From Myxococcus stipitatus (GTDB taxonomy: Bacteria > Myxococcota > Myxococcia > Myxococcales > Myxococcaceae), in contig NZ_JAKCFI010000003.1 of the NCBI RefSeq assembly GCF_021412625.1, positions 496,001-560,000 of the forward strand: DNA of 64,000 nt, read 5' to 3'. Both the position numbers and the translations under genes were made by a program. Position 1 is the first letter of the stretch; each line of letters opens with the position of its first letter. The notes beneath the pieces are model-generated. The model was not told where the DNA came from, did not search any database, and worked only from the letters and a program-made list of their open reading frames with translations. Positions 51,966 through 60,987 of this stretch are shown here, in pieces.

Positions 51966-52070
51966 GGGCCACGGGGGCCCGGTGTCCGGCGGGGCACGGG
52001 CCGTCTGCCCGAAGTGCCGCGAGGGGAACAGGGCCGCACGCGTGTCCCCCCACGCCCGAGGGGATGGGGC

Positions 52071-52364
52071 ATGCTGCGCGCCATGACGCCCCAGGAACTC
52101 TCCCAGAAGGCCCGGCAGCTCGTCGCGGAAGGCGCGGTGCTGCTGGACGTGCGCACCCCCCAGGAATTCCAACAAGGCCACCCCGAGCCCGCGCGCAACA
52201 TCCCCGTGCAGGAGCTGCCCCAACGCTTGAGCGAGGTGGGGCCTCCCGGCACCCGCGTCGTCGTCTACTGCGCCGCCGGTGGCCGCAGCGCGATGGCCGC
52301 TCAAGTTTTGCGTGCCAACGGTTTCACCGACGTCTTCGACCTTCGCTCGGTGAACAACTGGTAG
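52071..52364 (+). CDS. Single-domain rhodanese
   Basis: 97 residues, all rhodanese fold: AVLLDVRTPQEFQQGHPEPARNIPVQEL and VVVYCAAGGRSAMAAQVLRANGFTDVFDL, with catalytic Cys in the CAAGGRS loop. ATG at 52071 has GAGGGGATGGGG upstream; the in-frame ATG at 52083 is an alternative. Unlike the rhodanese of the sulfide cluster (17860) it has no extension and is not linked to sulfide genes. A small sulfurtransferase of cytoplasmic type. Confidence 0.93.
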   Translation: MLRAMTPQELSQKARQLVAEGAVLLDVRTPQEFQQGHPEPARNIPVQELPQRLSEVGPPGTRVVVYCAAGGRSAMAAQVLRANGFTDVFDLRSVNNW

Positions 52365-52437
52365 TCGGTCGTCGGGCCGTACTCGCGGGCCGCGTGACAC
52401 GGGCGTCGGCATGGAGCAGGGTGCCGGCGCCTCCGTC

Positions 52438-53346
52438 ATGAATCGCACCGCTGGTTTCCTCATCGTGGCGCTGTCCGGGGCGTGCTTCGGCGCGCTCGGA
52501 CTCTTCGGTCGCCTCGCCTACGCGGCGGGCGCGGACCTCCCCACGCTCCTGTTCCTGCGCTTCACCCTGGCGGGCGGGGTGCTGGGCGCGGTGATGGTGG
52601 GGATGCGCCAGAAGCCGCCCCGGGGACGCCTGCTGGTGGCGCTCATCCTGCTGGGCGCGGTGGGCTACGTGAGCGAGGCCGGCGTCTACTTCGCCGCGCT
52701 CCAGTACGCGCCCGCGGGGCTGGTGGCGCTGCTGCTCTACTCCTTCCCCGCGCTGGTGGCGCTGCTCCAGGTCGTCTTCTTCCGCGAGCGCCTGGGGCGG
52801 CTCAAGTGGGTGGCCATCCTGCTCGCCCTGTGCGGCACGGGCCTGACGGCGGACCTGCGCCAGGGCGAGGTGACGCCGCTGGGCGTCTTCCTGGGCCTGC
52901 TGTCGGCGCTGCTGTACGCGGTGTACGTCGTCACCAGCGCGCGCGCGGCGAGCCGGGCGGGGCCGCTCGTCTCCAGCACCGTCATCCTCACGTCCGCGGG
53001 CCTCACCTTCGGCGTGGCCATGCTGGCGCGCGGCCCGTCCTTCCCCACGACGGCGCTGGGCTGGGGCGCGGTGGTGGGCCTGGCGCTCATCTCCACCGTG
53101 GCGGCGGTGTTCCTCTTCTTCCTGGGCATGGCGCGCATCGGCCCGGTGAACACGTCGCTGGTGTCCAACATGGAGCCGCTGACGGCGGTGGTGCTCAGCG
53201 CCCTCTTCCTCGACGAGCGGCTCAGCCTGAGGCAGGTGCTGGGCGGCGCGCTCATCCTCACCGCCGCCGTGCTGCTGGCGCGCTCGGACACGCCGGGGCG
53301 GACGCTGCCCCCGGCGCGAGGCGAAGGGACGGCGGCGCCCGGGTAG
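52438..53346 (+). CDS. EamA/DMT family transporter
   Basis: 302 residues, ten membrane helices in two EamA halves: the first from GFLIVALSGACFGALGLFGRL to WVAILLALCGTGL, the second from FLGLLSALLYAVYVVTSARA to VLGGALILTAAVLLA. The family signature ALSALFLDERLSLRQVLGG is present (here VVLSALFLDERL). Likely inner-membrane exporter of small metabolites such as amino acids. Start at 52438 for its direct run into the first helix; the ATG at 52411 would add nine residues. Follows the rhodanese gene by 73 bases. Confidence 0.92.
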   Translation: MNRTAGFLIVALSGACFGALGLFGRLAYAAGADLPTLLFLRFTLAGGVLGAVMVGMRQKPPRGRLLVALILLGAVGYVSEAGVYFAALQYAPAGLVALLLYSFPALVALLQVVFFRERLGRLKWVAILLALCGTGLTADLRQGEVTPLGVFLGLLSALLYAVYVVTSARAASRAGPLVSSTVILTSAGLTFGVAMLARGPSFPTTALGWGAVVGLALISTVAAVFLFFLGMARIGPVNTSLVSNMEPLTAVVLSALFLDERLSLRQVLGGALILTAAVLLARSDTPGRTLPPARGEGTAAPG

Positions 53347-53373
53347 CGGGGGCACCGCCGTCGTGAGTCCGGG

Positions 53374-54318
53374 CTAGCGCGTGACGGCGCGCAGGAAGTG
53401 CTTCACGTCGTCGACGAAGCGCTGGGGCTGCTCCGCGTGCGGGGCGTGGCCCGTGCCCGTGTAGAGCTGGAAGCGCGCGTCCGGCAGCGCGTCCACCAGC
53501 GCCTGCTGCTGGGCGACGGGGAAGAAGCCGTCCTGGTCTCCACCCACCACGAGCACGGGCATGCGCAGGGTGTGCAGCCGCGCGGAGTGGTCCTCGGCGA
53601 TGAGCCCGTCGAGCGTGTCCTGCCAGACGCGCGCGGGGACCTTGAGGCTCTCCGACACGAGCGTGTCGAGGTACGACTCCGGGACGGGGCGCACGAAGGT
53701 GCTCGTCTGGAACTCGCGGACGAAGACGGGGTCCACGGTGCCCACCTGCTCGTCGACCACGGACTTCAGGCCCAGCGCCACCTCGTTGCCGGCCACGGTG
53801 GGCGCGGAGCCCACGAGCACCAGCGCCTGGACCCGGCGCGGCGCCAGCAGCGCCACCTGCTGCGCGATGAAGCTGCCCATGGAGTGCCCGACGAGGATGG
53901 CGCGGCGCTCGCCGACGGCGTCGAGGAAGGCGACCACGTCCGCCGCGAAGGAGGGCTGCGTGTAGCAGCACACCGGGCGCGTGGAGTCGCCGTGACCGCG
54001 CTGGTCGAGCGCGTAGACGTGGTAGCCGCGCGGGAGCAGCGGGAGGTTCAAATCCCAGGTGTGGTGCGAGTCCGTGTAGCCGTGGAGGAACACGACGGCG
54101 GGCCCATGGCGGTCACCCTGCTCCACGTAGCGCAGCGTGACGCCGGTGCGCAGGCGGACGGCGCGCTCGCGCGGGGCCGACGAGGACAGCGCTGCTTCCT
54201 GCGTCGCGGGCTCGAGGGCTCCGGTCTCCAGCGCGGCGCCGGGCGACGCGTCATCGAGCGCGGGACCGCAGGCGGCGAAGAGGGGAAGCGCGAGCAGGGC
54301 GGCGAGGAGTCTGTGCAT
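53374..54318 (-). CDS. Alpha/beta hydrolase lipoprotein
   Basis: 314 residues. Lipoprotein signal peptide MHRLLAALLALPLFAAC (Cys17), then a ~40-residue linker. Alpha/beta hydrolase fold with oxyanion word FLHGYTDSHHTWDLN, GHGDSTRP, nucleophile elbow VGHSMGSFIAQQVALLAP, acid in VGGDQDGFFPV and catalytic His in GTGHAPHAEQP: the full triad is present. Closest in style to haloperoxidase- or epoxide-hydrolase-like members that act on small esters. ATG at 54318 chosen because the signal peptide begins there. Convergent with the EamA gene. Confidence 0.92.
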   Translation of the reverse strand: MHRLLAALLALPLFAACGPALDDASPGAALETGALEPATQEAALSSSAPRERAVRLRTGVTLRYVEQGDRHGPAVVFLHGYTDSHHTWDLNLPLLPRGYHVYALDQRGHGDSTRPVCCYTQPSFAADVVAFLDAVGERRAILVGHSMGSFIAQQVALLAPRRVQALVLVGSAPTVAGNEVALGLKSVVDEQVGTVDPVFVREFQTSTFVRPVPESYLDTLVSESLKVPARVWQDTLDGLIAEDHSARLHTLRMPVLVVGGDQDGFFPVAQQQALVDALPDARFQLYTGTGHAPHAEQPQRFVDDVKHFLRAVTR

Positions 54319-54525
54319 ATCTGGGCGTGCCTTGTTCTGACGAGGCGGGGAAGTCCGCCATCGCACGCGCCATTCTACGCCTACCCCTGACATTCCCTAC
54401 GTCGAAGGGACTTCCGGGGTCGTCTCCACTCAGGTCCGAGGCGCGCGCGACCCGGAAAGTCGCGCCGCGTCGTCACCCTCAGCGGAAGGTTTCCATGCGG
54501 GTGGTGGAGTCGTGACGCGGCGGTG

Positions 54526-55005
54526 TCACGGGAGGCGCTCGAGGGCGGCGAGCAGGCCCTCGTCGGCGGGGCGGTCGTCCTTGTGGTCGCCGATGTAGCG
54601 CCAGATGACGCGGCCCTCGCCGTCGATGAGGAAGGTGGCGGGGCGGGCGATGTGGATGCCGTCCAGGCCGAGCGCCTTGTAGACGTCATACGCCTTGGCC
54701 GCGGCGCGCTGCTCGTCGACGAGCAGGGGGAAGGGGAGCGGGTTGAGGTTGAGCCAGCTGCGCACCCAGTGGCGTCCCTGGCACACGACGCCGACGAGGT
54801 CGACGCCCCGGGCGGAGAGGGTGTCGTGGAGGGGGATGAGGCGCTGGACGAAGGACTGGCACGAGGAGCACCACGTGCCGCGCAGGAAGGTGAGGAGGGT
54901 GGGGCGGCCGGGGGTGAGCAGCGGGCGCTCCGTCTCCGTGAGGGAGTCGAGCAGCGACAGCGACGGCGCGAGGTCCGCCTGGGGCGGCGTGGAGACCTGG
55001 GGCAT
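54526..55005 (-). CDS. AhpC/TSA-like thioredoxin-fold protein with CSSC motif
   Basis: 159 residues. Thioredoxin fold with redox motif GTWCSSCQ (Cys46, Cys49) after the strand PTLLTFLRG, then VDLVGVVCQG and a late strand ATFLIDGEGRVIWRYIGD. The arrangement matches peroxiredoxin-like/redoxin domains that reduce peroxides or other thiols. No signal peptide; cytoplasmic. The start at 55005 fits the start of the fold. The short lipoprotein gene at 55083 lies 77 bases upstream in the same direction. Confidence 0.88.
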   Translation of the reverse strand: MPQVSTPPQADLAPSLSLLDSLTETERPLLTPGRPTLLTFLRGTWCSSCQSFVQRLIPLHDTLSARGVDLVGVVCQGRHWVRSWLNLNPLPFPLLVDEQRAAAKAYDVYKALGLDGIHIARPATFLIDGEGRVIWRYIGDHKDDRPADEGLLAALERLP

Positions 55006-55082
55006 GGAGTGCGTCCTGGGTGGGCGCGCGGCCGGGTCGAGCCCGCGCGGCGCACCTGGGACGCGCGAGCCGCCCGGGCGTT

Positions 55083-55328
55083 TCAGCGCGTGTCGTCCTT
55101 TCCTTCCTGGGACGTCTCCCGCGCCGGTTCGGTGGCCTTGTCGGGCTTGGAGGAATCCGGGGACGCGTCGGGGCCGTACACGGGTTCGCCGGAGGGGCTG
55201 GGGTCACGCCACTTCGGGAAGCTCTGCATGGGAGAGACAGGGCGCCCGTTCTCCGAGCGCCAGGGGAGGTTCAGACAGCCCGTGAGCAGCAGCCCCGCCG
55301 TGGCGGCGGTGAGGACGTGGGTTCGCAT
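55083..55328 (-). CDS. Short lipoprotein
   Basis: 81 residues from an ATG at 55328. Lipoprotein signal peptide MRTHVLTAATAGLLLTGC (Cys18) followed by a charged, Pro/Ser/Glu-rich tail (LNLPWRSENGRPVSP...KPDKATEPARETSQEGKDDTR) with no folded-domain signature. The words FPKWRDPSPSGEPVYGP could bind a partner. It may simply tether a complex or be cell-surface decoration. Divergent from the oxidoreductase gene at 55529. Confidence 0.72.
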   Translation of the reverse strand: MRTHVLTAATAGLLLTGCLNLPWRSENGRPVSPMQSFPKWRDPSPSGEPVYGPDASPDSSKPDKATEPARETSQEGKDDTR

Positions 55329-55528
55329 GGTGGGGACCCTCCACGGGGAAGAACGCTCCACGGCAACCTCCTCGAGCGCGCCGCGCGAAATCGCCCCGGG
55401 GGAGGAGGGCACACATGGCCTCCGGTGGGCCCCGTGCTCCCGCCCGCGCCTGTAACCTTTTTCGAGCCTGCGTCGTGGAGCCGTCGGAAGCCCGGAATCC
55501 GTCCGGGCCGGACCGAGGGAGGTCGCAC

Positions 55529-56830
55529 ATGCAGGCGAAGAAGGTGGCGGTGGTGGGCGGCGGGTTGGGGGGGCTCGTGGCGGCGGCGTTGCTGGCGCGG
55601 GATGGGTGCGAGGTGACGGTGTTCGAGCGCGCCAAGGACCTGGGGGGCCGCGCGCGGACGACGGACGTGGAGGGCTTCTGCTTCAACCTGGGCCCGCATG
55701 CGCTGTACCTCGCGGGTGCGGCCACGCGGGTGCTCGGTCGCCTGGGCGTCCACCCGAAGGGCGGCATCCCCGGTCGGAAGGGCACGGCCTGCTCGCTGCG
55801 CGCGGGACGGCTGCACACGCTGCCGCGAGGCCCTGTGTCGTTGATGACGACCGACGCGATGGGCCTGCCCGCCAAGGTGGAGATGGCGAAGCTCCTCGCG
55901 AGCCTGCGCCGCCTCGACGCGGACGCGCTGGCCACGACCTCCGCGTGGGACTGGCTGTGCTCCCGCCTGTCCCGCGACGACGCGCGCGACGTCTTCTCGT
56001 CGCTGGTGCGCGTGGGGACGTACTGCGCGGACCTCGAGGCGCTGAGCGCGCAGGTGGCCGTGTCCCAGCTCCAGCTCGCGCTGGAGGGCAATGTGCTCTA
56101 CCTCGACGGCGGGTGGCGCGCGCTGGTGGAGTCCGTGGAGGCGGTGGCCCGCGCCGCGGGCGTGCGCGTGGTGACGTCCGCGCGGGGCGAGGGCATCGTC
56201 TGGCGCGAGGGGCGCGTCGAGGCGCTGCGGCTCGGAGATGGCGCGGTGCACGGCGTGGACGCGGTGGTCGTGGCGGGCAGCCCCGCGGACGTGGCGGCGC
56301 TGGTGCCGGGCGACGACGTGCTGGCGCGCGAGGCGGCCGAGGCGGTGCCCGTGAAGGCGGCCACCCTGGAGCTGGGGCTGTCGCGCCTGCCACGGCCCGA
56401 GGCGCTCTTCGCCCTGGGCGCGGACCGGCCGTGGTACCTCTCCGTGCACTCGGCCACCGCGCGGCTGGGACCGGAGGGTGGCGCCATGGTGCACGTCATG
56501 AAGTACCTGAGCCGTCAGGAGCCGGACGCGAGCGAGGCCGAGCTGGAGTCCGTCATGGACATCCTGCAGCCCGGCTGGCGCGAGCACGTGGTGGCGCGTC
56601 GCTATCGCCCCTCGCTCGTGGTCAACCACCTGCTGCCGCGGGCGGAGACGCGAGGCTACGCCGGGCGTCCCTCGCCCCAGGTGCCGCACCTGCGGGGCTT
56701 GTTCCGCGTGGGCGACTGGGTGGGGGACGAGGGGATGTTGGCGGACGCCTCCTTCGCCAGCGCGGAGGCGGTGGCGCGCGCGCTCGTGGGCGAGCGCCAG
56801 GACGGGCTCCGGCTCGCGGTGGGGGCCTGA
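55529..56830 (+). CDS. FAD-dependent amine oxidase / phytoene desaturase-like oxidoreductase
   Basis: 433 residues from an ATG with GAGGGAGG seven bases upstream. N-terminal FAD-binding VAVVGGGLGGLVAAALLARDGCEVTVFERAKDLGGRARTT (start of the family pattern), GPHALYLAGAATRVL, and C-terminal LFRVGDWVGDEGMLADASFASAEAVARAL. The order fits the flavin amine oxidase/phytoene desaturase superfamily. An ECF41-type sigma factor gene begins five bases after its stop; in that sigma family, adjacent oxidoreductase genes are the usual regulatory targets. Substrate unknown. Divergent from the short lipoprotein gene. Confidence 0.92.
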   Translation: MQAKKVAVVGGGLGGLVAAALLARDGCEVTVFERAKDLGGRARTTDVEGFCFNLGPHALYLAGAATRVLGRLGVHPKGGIPGRKGTACSLRAGRLHTLPRGPVSLMTTDAMGLPAKVEMAKLLASLRRLDADALATTSAWDWLCSRLSRDDARDVFSSLVRVGTYCADLEALSAQVAVSQLQLALEGNVLYLDGGWRALVESVEAVARAAGVRVVTSARGEGIVWREGRVEALRLGDGAVHGVDAVVVAGSPADVAALVPGDDVLAREAAEAVPVKAATLELGLSRLPRPEALFALGADRPWYLSVHSATARLGPEGGAMVHVMKYLSRQEPDASEAELESVMDILQPGWREHVVARRYRPSLVVNHLLPRAETRGYAGRPSPQVPHLRGLFRVGDWVGDEGMLADASFASAEAVARALVGERQDGLRLAVGA

Positions 56831-56835
56831 GCGAC

Positions 56836-57795
56836 ATGGGGACGCGGGTCCAGGGCGCGCTGGAGGAGGCGGCTCGCGAGCACGAGCGCTTCCTCTGGGG
56901 GCTGTGCTACCGGATGACGGGCGTGGCGGCGGACGCGGACGAGCTGGTGCAGGAGACCTATGCGCGCGCGCTCGCGTCTCCGCCGGGCCGGTTGGAGGAG
57001 CTGCGCCCGTGGCTGACGCGGGTGGCGGTGAACCTGTCGCGCGACCACCTGCGTCGCCGTCGTCGCGAGGACTACGTGGGGCCCTGGCTCCCCTCGCCGC
57101 TGGAGACGGGGGAGGAGGAGGTGCCGCCCGCGGTGGAGGCCCGGCTGCCGGGAGGTGGCTCGACGGAGGGGCGCTATGAGCTGCTGGAGAGCGTCTCCTT
57201 CGCCTTCCTGCTGGCGCTGGAGGCACTGTCGCCCAAGCAGCGCGCGGTGCTGCTGCTGCGAGACGTGTTCGACTACGCCGTGCACGAGGTGGCCGAGGCG
57301 CTGTCGATGAGCGAGGCCAACGTGAAGGTCGTCCATCATCGCGCCCGCGCGGCGATGGGGGCGTATGACCGGGAGCGCTGCCTGCCGACGCGCGAGCTGC
57401 AGCAGCGCACCCGCGAGGCGTTGGAGCGGTTGATGGGGGCGCTCCTCGAGGGCGACGTGTCGGCGGCCGAGGCGATGCTGGCCGAGGACGTGCGCTCGGT
57501 GTCGGATGGTCGCGGGGAGGTGCGCGCGGCGCTGGTGCCCGTGGTGGGCGCGGCGCGGGTGGCGCAGTTGCTGCGCCGGCTCATCGAGCTGCGGGGGGCG
57601 CCGACGGCGCTGGAGGTCCAGATGCTCAACGGACTGCCGGCGCTGGTGCTGGTGTTTCCCGTCGCCGCGGACCCGCTGCTGGCCACGCGCCTGGTGGTCC
57701 GCGTGGACCTGGGTGGGGACGGACGCATCGCGCACATCCACTCGGTGCTCGCGCCGCGCAAGCTCTCGCGGGTGCGGCTGCCGACGCCGGCGTGA
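56836..57795 (+). CDS. ECF41-type (SigJ-like) RNA polymerase sigma factor with SnoaL-like domain
   Basis: 319 residues. Sigma-2 region (REHERFLWGLCYRMTGVAADADELVQETYARAL), a linker with the WLPSPLE word characteristic of ECF41 factors (WLPEP-like, ~84-90), sigma-4 (LEALSPKQRAVLLLRDVFDYAVHEVAEALSMSEANVKVVHHRARAAM) and a C-terminal SnoaL-like domain (~200-310) that in this group acts as built-in regulator. The domain carries SVSDGRGEVRAAL, near the DGGG signature. No anti-sigma gene is present, as usual for the group. Starts five bases after the oxidoreductase stop, so the pair is probably co-transcribed. Confidence 0.94.
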   Translation: MGTRVQGALEEAAREHERFLWGLCYRMTGVAADADELVQETYARALASPPGRLEELRPWLTRVAVNLSRDHLRRRRREDYVGPWLPSPLETGEEEVPPAVEARLPGGGSTEGRYELLESVSFAFLLALEALSPKQRAVLLLRDVFDYAVHEVAEALSMSEANVKVVHHRARAAMGAYDRERCLPTRELQQRTREALERLMGALLEGDVSAAEAMLAEDVRSVSDGRGEVRAALVPVVGAARVAQLLRRLIELRGAPTALEVQMLNGLPALVLVFPVAADPLLATRLVVRVDLGGDGRIAHIHSVLAPRKLSRVRLPTPA

Positions 57796-57867
57796 TGCCC
57801 AGCGACGGCACGCTCACGGCGGGCGCCTGAAGCCCTCGCGGGTGCGGCTTCCGATGCCGGCGTGATG
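57761..57867. repeat. 70-bp-spaced duplication of a gene 3' end
   Basis: The last 37 bases around the stop of the sigma-factor gene (57761-57797, containing TCGCGGGTGCGGCT and GCCGGCGTGATG) recur at 57831-57867 with three mismatches. The second copy keeps the stop codon. Confidence 0.85.
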
Positions 57868-57934
57868 GTGCGGTGTACGCCCGGCGCGAGGCGGGGGCCG
57901 GACGGGGTGCCTGCTCGCTTCGCCCGGCGATGAC

Positions 57935-58026
57935 TGGCCGGGAGGGCGAGGCGCCGTCGCGGTGCCCTCCCGCGCCCTCACCGGTGATGGATGGCCGGGA
58001 GGGCGAGGCGTCGTCGCGGCGCCCTC
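57935..58026. repeat. 57-bp-spaced direct repeat
   Basis: TGGCCGGGAGGGCGAGGCG plus following bases at 57935-57969 and 57992-58026, two differences in 35 bases. Lies between the sigma factor gene and the Lgt-family gene, which are convergent. Confidence 0.85.
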
Positions 58027-58075
58027 GCCCGGTGACGGAGATGCCGTGACCCCGGGCGAGGTGCTCCGTCCGCGG

Positions 58076-58876
58076 CTATCTCGCCGCGCTGACGGGGGTG
58101 CCGCCAGGGGGCGGCGCGGACGACGTGCTCGGCGCGCGGCGCAGCAGGCCCCACAGCCCGTAGGCCACGAGCGCGAAGCAGCCGTACTGCGCCGGGGTCA
58201 GCCCGAAGTAGCGCGCGTCCACGTAGCTCATGTCCGTGGCGCGCAGCGTGTCGAAGAAGAAGCGGCACCCCGAGTACACCAGCGCCAAGAGCGGCAGCAG
58301 CCGCCCCTTCATCTTGGGCACGTCCCGCAGCGCGTAGAGCAGGCCGGAGATGGCGAACAGCGCCAGCGCGTCATACAGGCCCAGGTCGTGCCGAGCCCCG
58401 CCCGGGAAGGCCACCGCGAGGAAGAAGTCCGTCGGCACGCCCGGGTGGTCGTGCACCGCGAAGCAGCCCAGCCGCGCCACCGCCCAGCCCGGCGCCACGC
58501 CCAGCGCGAAGGCGTCCGCGTAGTCGTTGAAGCGCAGCTTGCGGTGCCGGAAGAAGAAGAGGGCCGCCAGGATGCCGCCCACGAGCCCGCCGAACGACGA
58601 CAGGCCGTCCCAGACCTTCACGATCTGGAACGGGCTCTTGGAGAGCTCCTCCGGGTGGTAGAAGAGCAGGTGGACCAGGTGTCCCACCACCACGCCCACG
58701 CCCACGCCCCAGGGCGCGTAGTCGGCCAGCGGAGTGGGGTCCAGGCCCTGGCGCTGGGCCTGGCGACCGAGCAGGTGGGCGGCCAGCAGGATGCCCGCGG
58801 CCACGAAGATGCCGAAGGGCTCAATCTTGAAGTCGTTCCCCAGGTGAATCGTGGGGGCATGCCAGTAGGGAATCAC
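58076..58876 (-). CDS. Prolipoprotein diacylglyceryl transferase family protein, divergent
   Basis: 266 residues, about seven membrane helices. Lgt-like layout: VIPYWHAPTIHLG start, GIFVAAGILLAAHLLGRQA, then VWDGLSSFGGLVGGILAALFF and VARLGCFAVHDHPGVP, ending in YSGCRFFFDTLRATDM and GLTPAQYGCFALV. Lgt transfers diacylglycerol to the lipobox cysteine of lipoproteins. In the usual MSFHGG signature a histidine is essential; here the position reads LSSFGG with Phe instead. The signature Arg is kept (ARLG). It may therefore be a paralogue with another role. Start GTG at 58876 with GGAG eight bases upstream. Confidence 0.85.
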   Translation of the reverse strand: MIPYWHAPTIHLGNDFKIEPFGIFVAAGILLAAHLLGRQAQRQGLDPTPLADYAPWGVGVGVVVGHLVHLLFYHPEELSKSPFQIVKVWDGLSSFGGLVGGILAALFFFRHRKLRFNDYADAFALGVAPGWAVARLGCFAVHDHPGVPTDFFLAVAFPGGARHDLGLYDALALFAISGLLYALRDVPKMKGRLLPLLALVYSGCRFFFDTLRATDMSYVDARYFGLTPAQYGCFALVAYGLWGLLRRAPSTSSAPPPGGTPVSAAR

Positions 58877-59497
58877 GTCGAAGGCTCCAGGCGCGGACCG
58901 TCTCGGCCCACTTAATCCGTCCAGGGGGACGTAGGCGAACAATTGTAGGGACGCGGACTTTCCCTCCTCGCCCACGCCCCGGGTCCGCTCCCTGACACCC
59001 ACCGTGTGACGTGGCGGGCACTCCCACCCACCTCCTTCATACTTCCTGACGCTCCCGCCAGAGGGGGAAGGACCGAAACTATGGGGCTCGTGCGTCTACA
59101 GCGTGAAATCCCTGGTTAAATTGTCAGGCCCGTCCTGTCCAATCTCACTTTGGCTCCAGGGATTCCGGGAGGACGGCACGTCCACCATGTCGCGAGGAAG
59201 GACAGTCACGCAGGCGCGGTCGCGCGGGGAGGCGCGGGGCACCCGTGTGCTCGCGGGGAGCGGCGGGCTGGGAAGAGCGGGCCGGGGTTTCCGGGCGTCG
59301 GAGTGGCGCCCTCTGGGAGCGAGGAGGTCTCGTGTGCCGGGGAGTGAGTCCCGGCGGTCCGGCGCGCCGCGGTGCGCGCGCGCCTTCCCCATCCGCCGCC
59401 CGCGAGAGGCACCGGGCGCGGCGGACTCAGCTTGGGTGCGGACGGCCCTCGGTTCCCGCCGCCCGCGTTGCACGGTCGTTCAAGGAGTAGACAACCC
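58877..59497. other. Intergenic region upstream of popC, 621 bases
   Basis: Contains a lower-GC patch around 59099-59130 (GAAATCCCTGGTTAAATTG) that may hold a promoter. The region otherwise shows no repeat or clear gene. Its size suggests long-range control of the protease operon. Confidence 0.5.
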
Positions 59498-60925
59498 ATG
59501 AAGTCCTACCTGTTGGTTCCAAAGGAGTCCATCGAGACGCAGGCCCATGTCGGGCCCCGCGGCACGCAGCAGGGCGAGCGTGTCCTGCAGCGCACGACGG
59601 CGCTGCGCTTCGCGACGGCCAACCGCGTGCCGGACACGCTGTGGGATTTGGGCCTGCGCTCCGCGACGCTGCCGGGCCCGCGTCCGGCCGTCAGCGGTCA
59701 GGAGCCGCGCCGGCGCGGGAAGAAGGGCTCGAAGGGCGCGCGTCCCACCACCCGGGGCGCGGATTCCACCACGCCGCCCCTGCCCGGCGCCCCGGTGACC
59801 GAGCAGACGGGCACCGAGGCGGGCAGCTTCCGGACGATGCCGCTCATCGGCGCGACCATGGCCCACTTCTATTCGGAGGAGACGGAGCGCGCGGCCCGGG
59901 GAGAGCTGGGCGCGGACTTCGAGTTCATCCCGGACGTGGTGCCGCTGTCGTTCCCCGGCCCGGTGTCCGCGGGCCAGTCCGGCCCCCGCAACCGGGGCAT
60001 GAGCTCGCTGGCGCAGCGCGAGTGGCCCGCCGAGAGCGGCGTTCCCCTGGCCCACGCCCAGGGCGTGCGTGGCGCCGGCGTGCTGCTGGGCGTCCTCGAC
60101 ACCGGCGTGGACGCGGACCACCCCGAGCACGCCGCCAAGGTCATCCAGTTCCGCTACGTGTCGCTGTTCCCCAACTCGCCGCACAACCCGGCGCGGGACA
60201 TCCGCGGCTTCGACCCGGACGGCCACGGCACCCACGTGTGCGGCATCGCCGCGGGCACCCACCACGGCGTCGCTCCGGAGGTGGACCTCTACGTCGCGTC
60301 CGTCATCGAGTCGGAGACCATCCGCACCAGCCTGGGCCGCGTCGCCGCGGGCATGGAGTGGCTGCTGCACCAGTTCAGCAGCCCGCAGAACGCCACGCGT
60401 CCGGCGGTGGTGAACCTGTCGCTGGGCTTCCCGCTCAAGCCGCCCCCGGGAATCTCGGAGGCGGACTACCGGCTCAACCAGCGCGCGCTCCAGACGATGA
60501 TTCGTCGCCTGCTCGACAGCAATGTCCTGCCCGTTGTCGCGGCAGGAAACAGTGGCCCCGACACGGTTGGTTATCCAGCCGCCTTTGAGGAGTCATTGGC
60601 TGTCGGGGCAGTCGACTTCGAACGCAACGTGGCTCATTTCTCCGCCAGTGGCGTGGTGGATCAGCGCGTCGTGCCCGACGTGATGGGTTACGGGGTGAAT
60701 GTGTACTCGAGCACTGAGCGGCGTTGTAACAACCAGGCGTTCTACGAACGAATGAGTGGCACCAGCATGGCGGCGCCTTATGTAGCGGGTATCGCGGCCC
60801 TGTACCGGTGTCGGGCGCCTGACTTGACGGCGCTCGAGGTGAGGGATTTGATTTTGGCCAATGCGGTCAAGCTTCCGCGCTCCGGGCGTCACAAGACGGG
60901 CAAGGGACTGGCTGTATTCAGGTGA
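59498..60925 (+). CDS. popC: PopC-like subtilisin family protease
   Basis: 475 residues, no signal peptide. Subtilase with catalytic Asp201 (GVLDTGVDADH), His243 (DGHGTHVCG), oxyanion Asn351 (AAGNSGP) and Ser423 (SGTSMAAPYVAG). The N-terminal ~180 residues are a non-catalytic extension with a basic, Pro/Gly-rich segment. PopC of Myxococcus xanthus has the same size, lack of signal peptide and gene order. It is secreted in starving cells and cleaves p25 CsgA into the p17 C-signal for fruiting-body formation. Ribosome binding site AAGGAG 11 bases before the ATG. The following gene is a good PopD candidate. Identification is by context, not by alignment. Confidence 0.87.
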   Translation: MKSYLLVPKESIETQAHVGPRGTQQGERVLQRTTALRFATANRVPDTLWDLGLRSATLPGPRPAVSGQEPRRRGKKGSKGARPTTRGADSTTPPLPGAPVTEQTGTEAGSFRTMPLIGATMAHFYSEETERAARGELGADFEFIPDVVPLSFPGPVSAGQSGPRNRGMSSLAQREWPAESGVPLAHAQGVRGAGVLLGVLDTGVDADHPEHAAKVIQFRYVSLFPNSPHNPARDIRGFDPDGHGTHVCGIAAGTHHGVAPEVDLYVASVIESETIRTSLGRVAAGMEWLLHQFSSPQNATRPAVVNLSLGFPLKPPPGISEADYRLNQRALQTMIRRLLDSNVLPVVAAGNSGPDTVGYPAAFEESLAVGAVDFERNVAHFSASGVVDQRVVPDVMGYGVNVYSSTERRCNNQAFYERMSGTSMAAPYVAGIAALYRCRAPDLTALEVRDLILANAVKLPRSGRHKTGKGLAVFR

Positions 60926-60987
60926 CGGCGGTGGTCGAAGCCGGGGTCGGCGCCAGGTGAGCGCCGGACCCGGGGGAGGATGAGGCC

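Noticed and set aside
59103..59501. Open frame of 132 codons whose stop overlaps the popC start (ATGA)
   Set aside because: GTG start without ribosome binding site, Arg/Gly/Ser-rich composition, and third-position GC no higher than the other positions, unlike real genes here. popC has its own AAGGAG. The overlap appears accidental.
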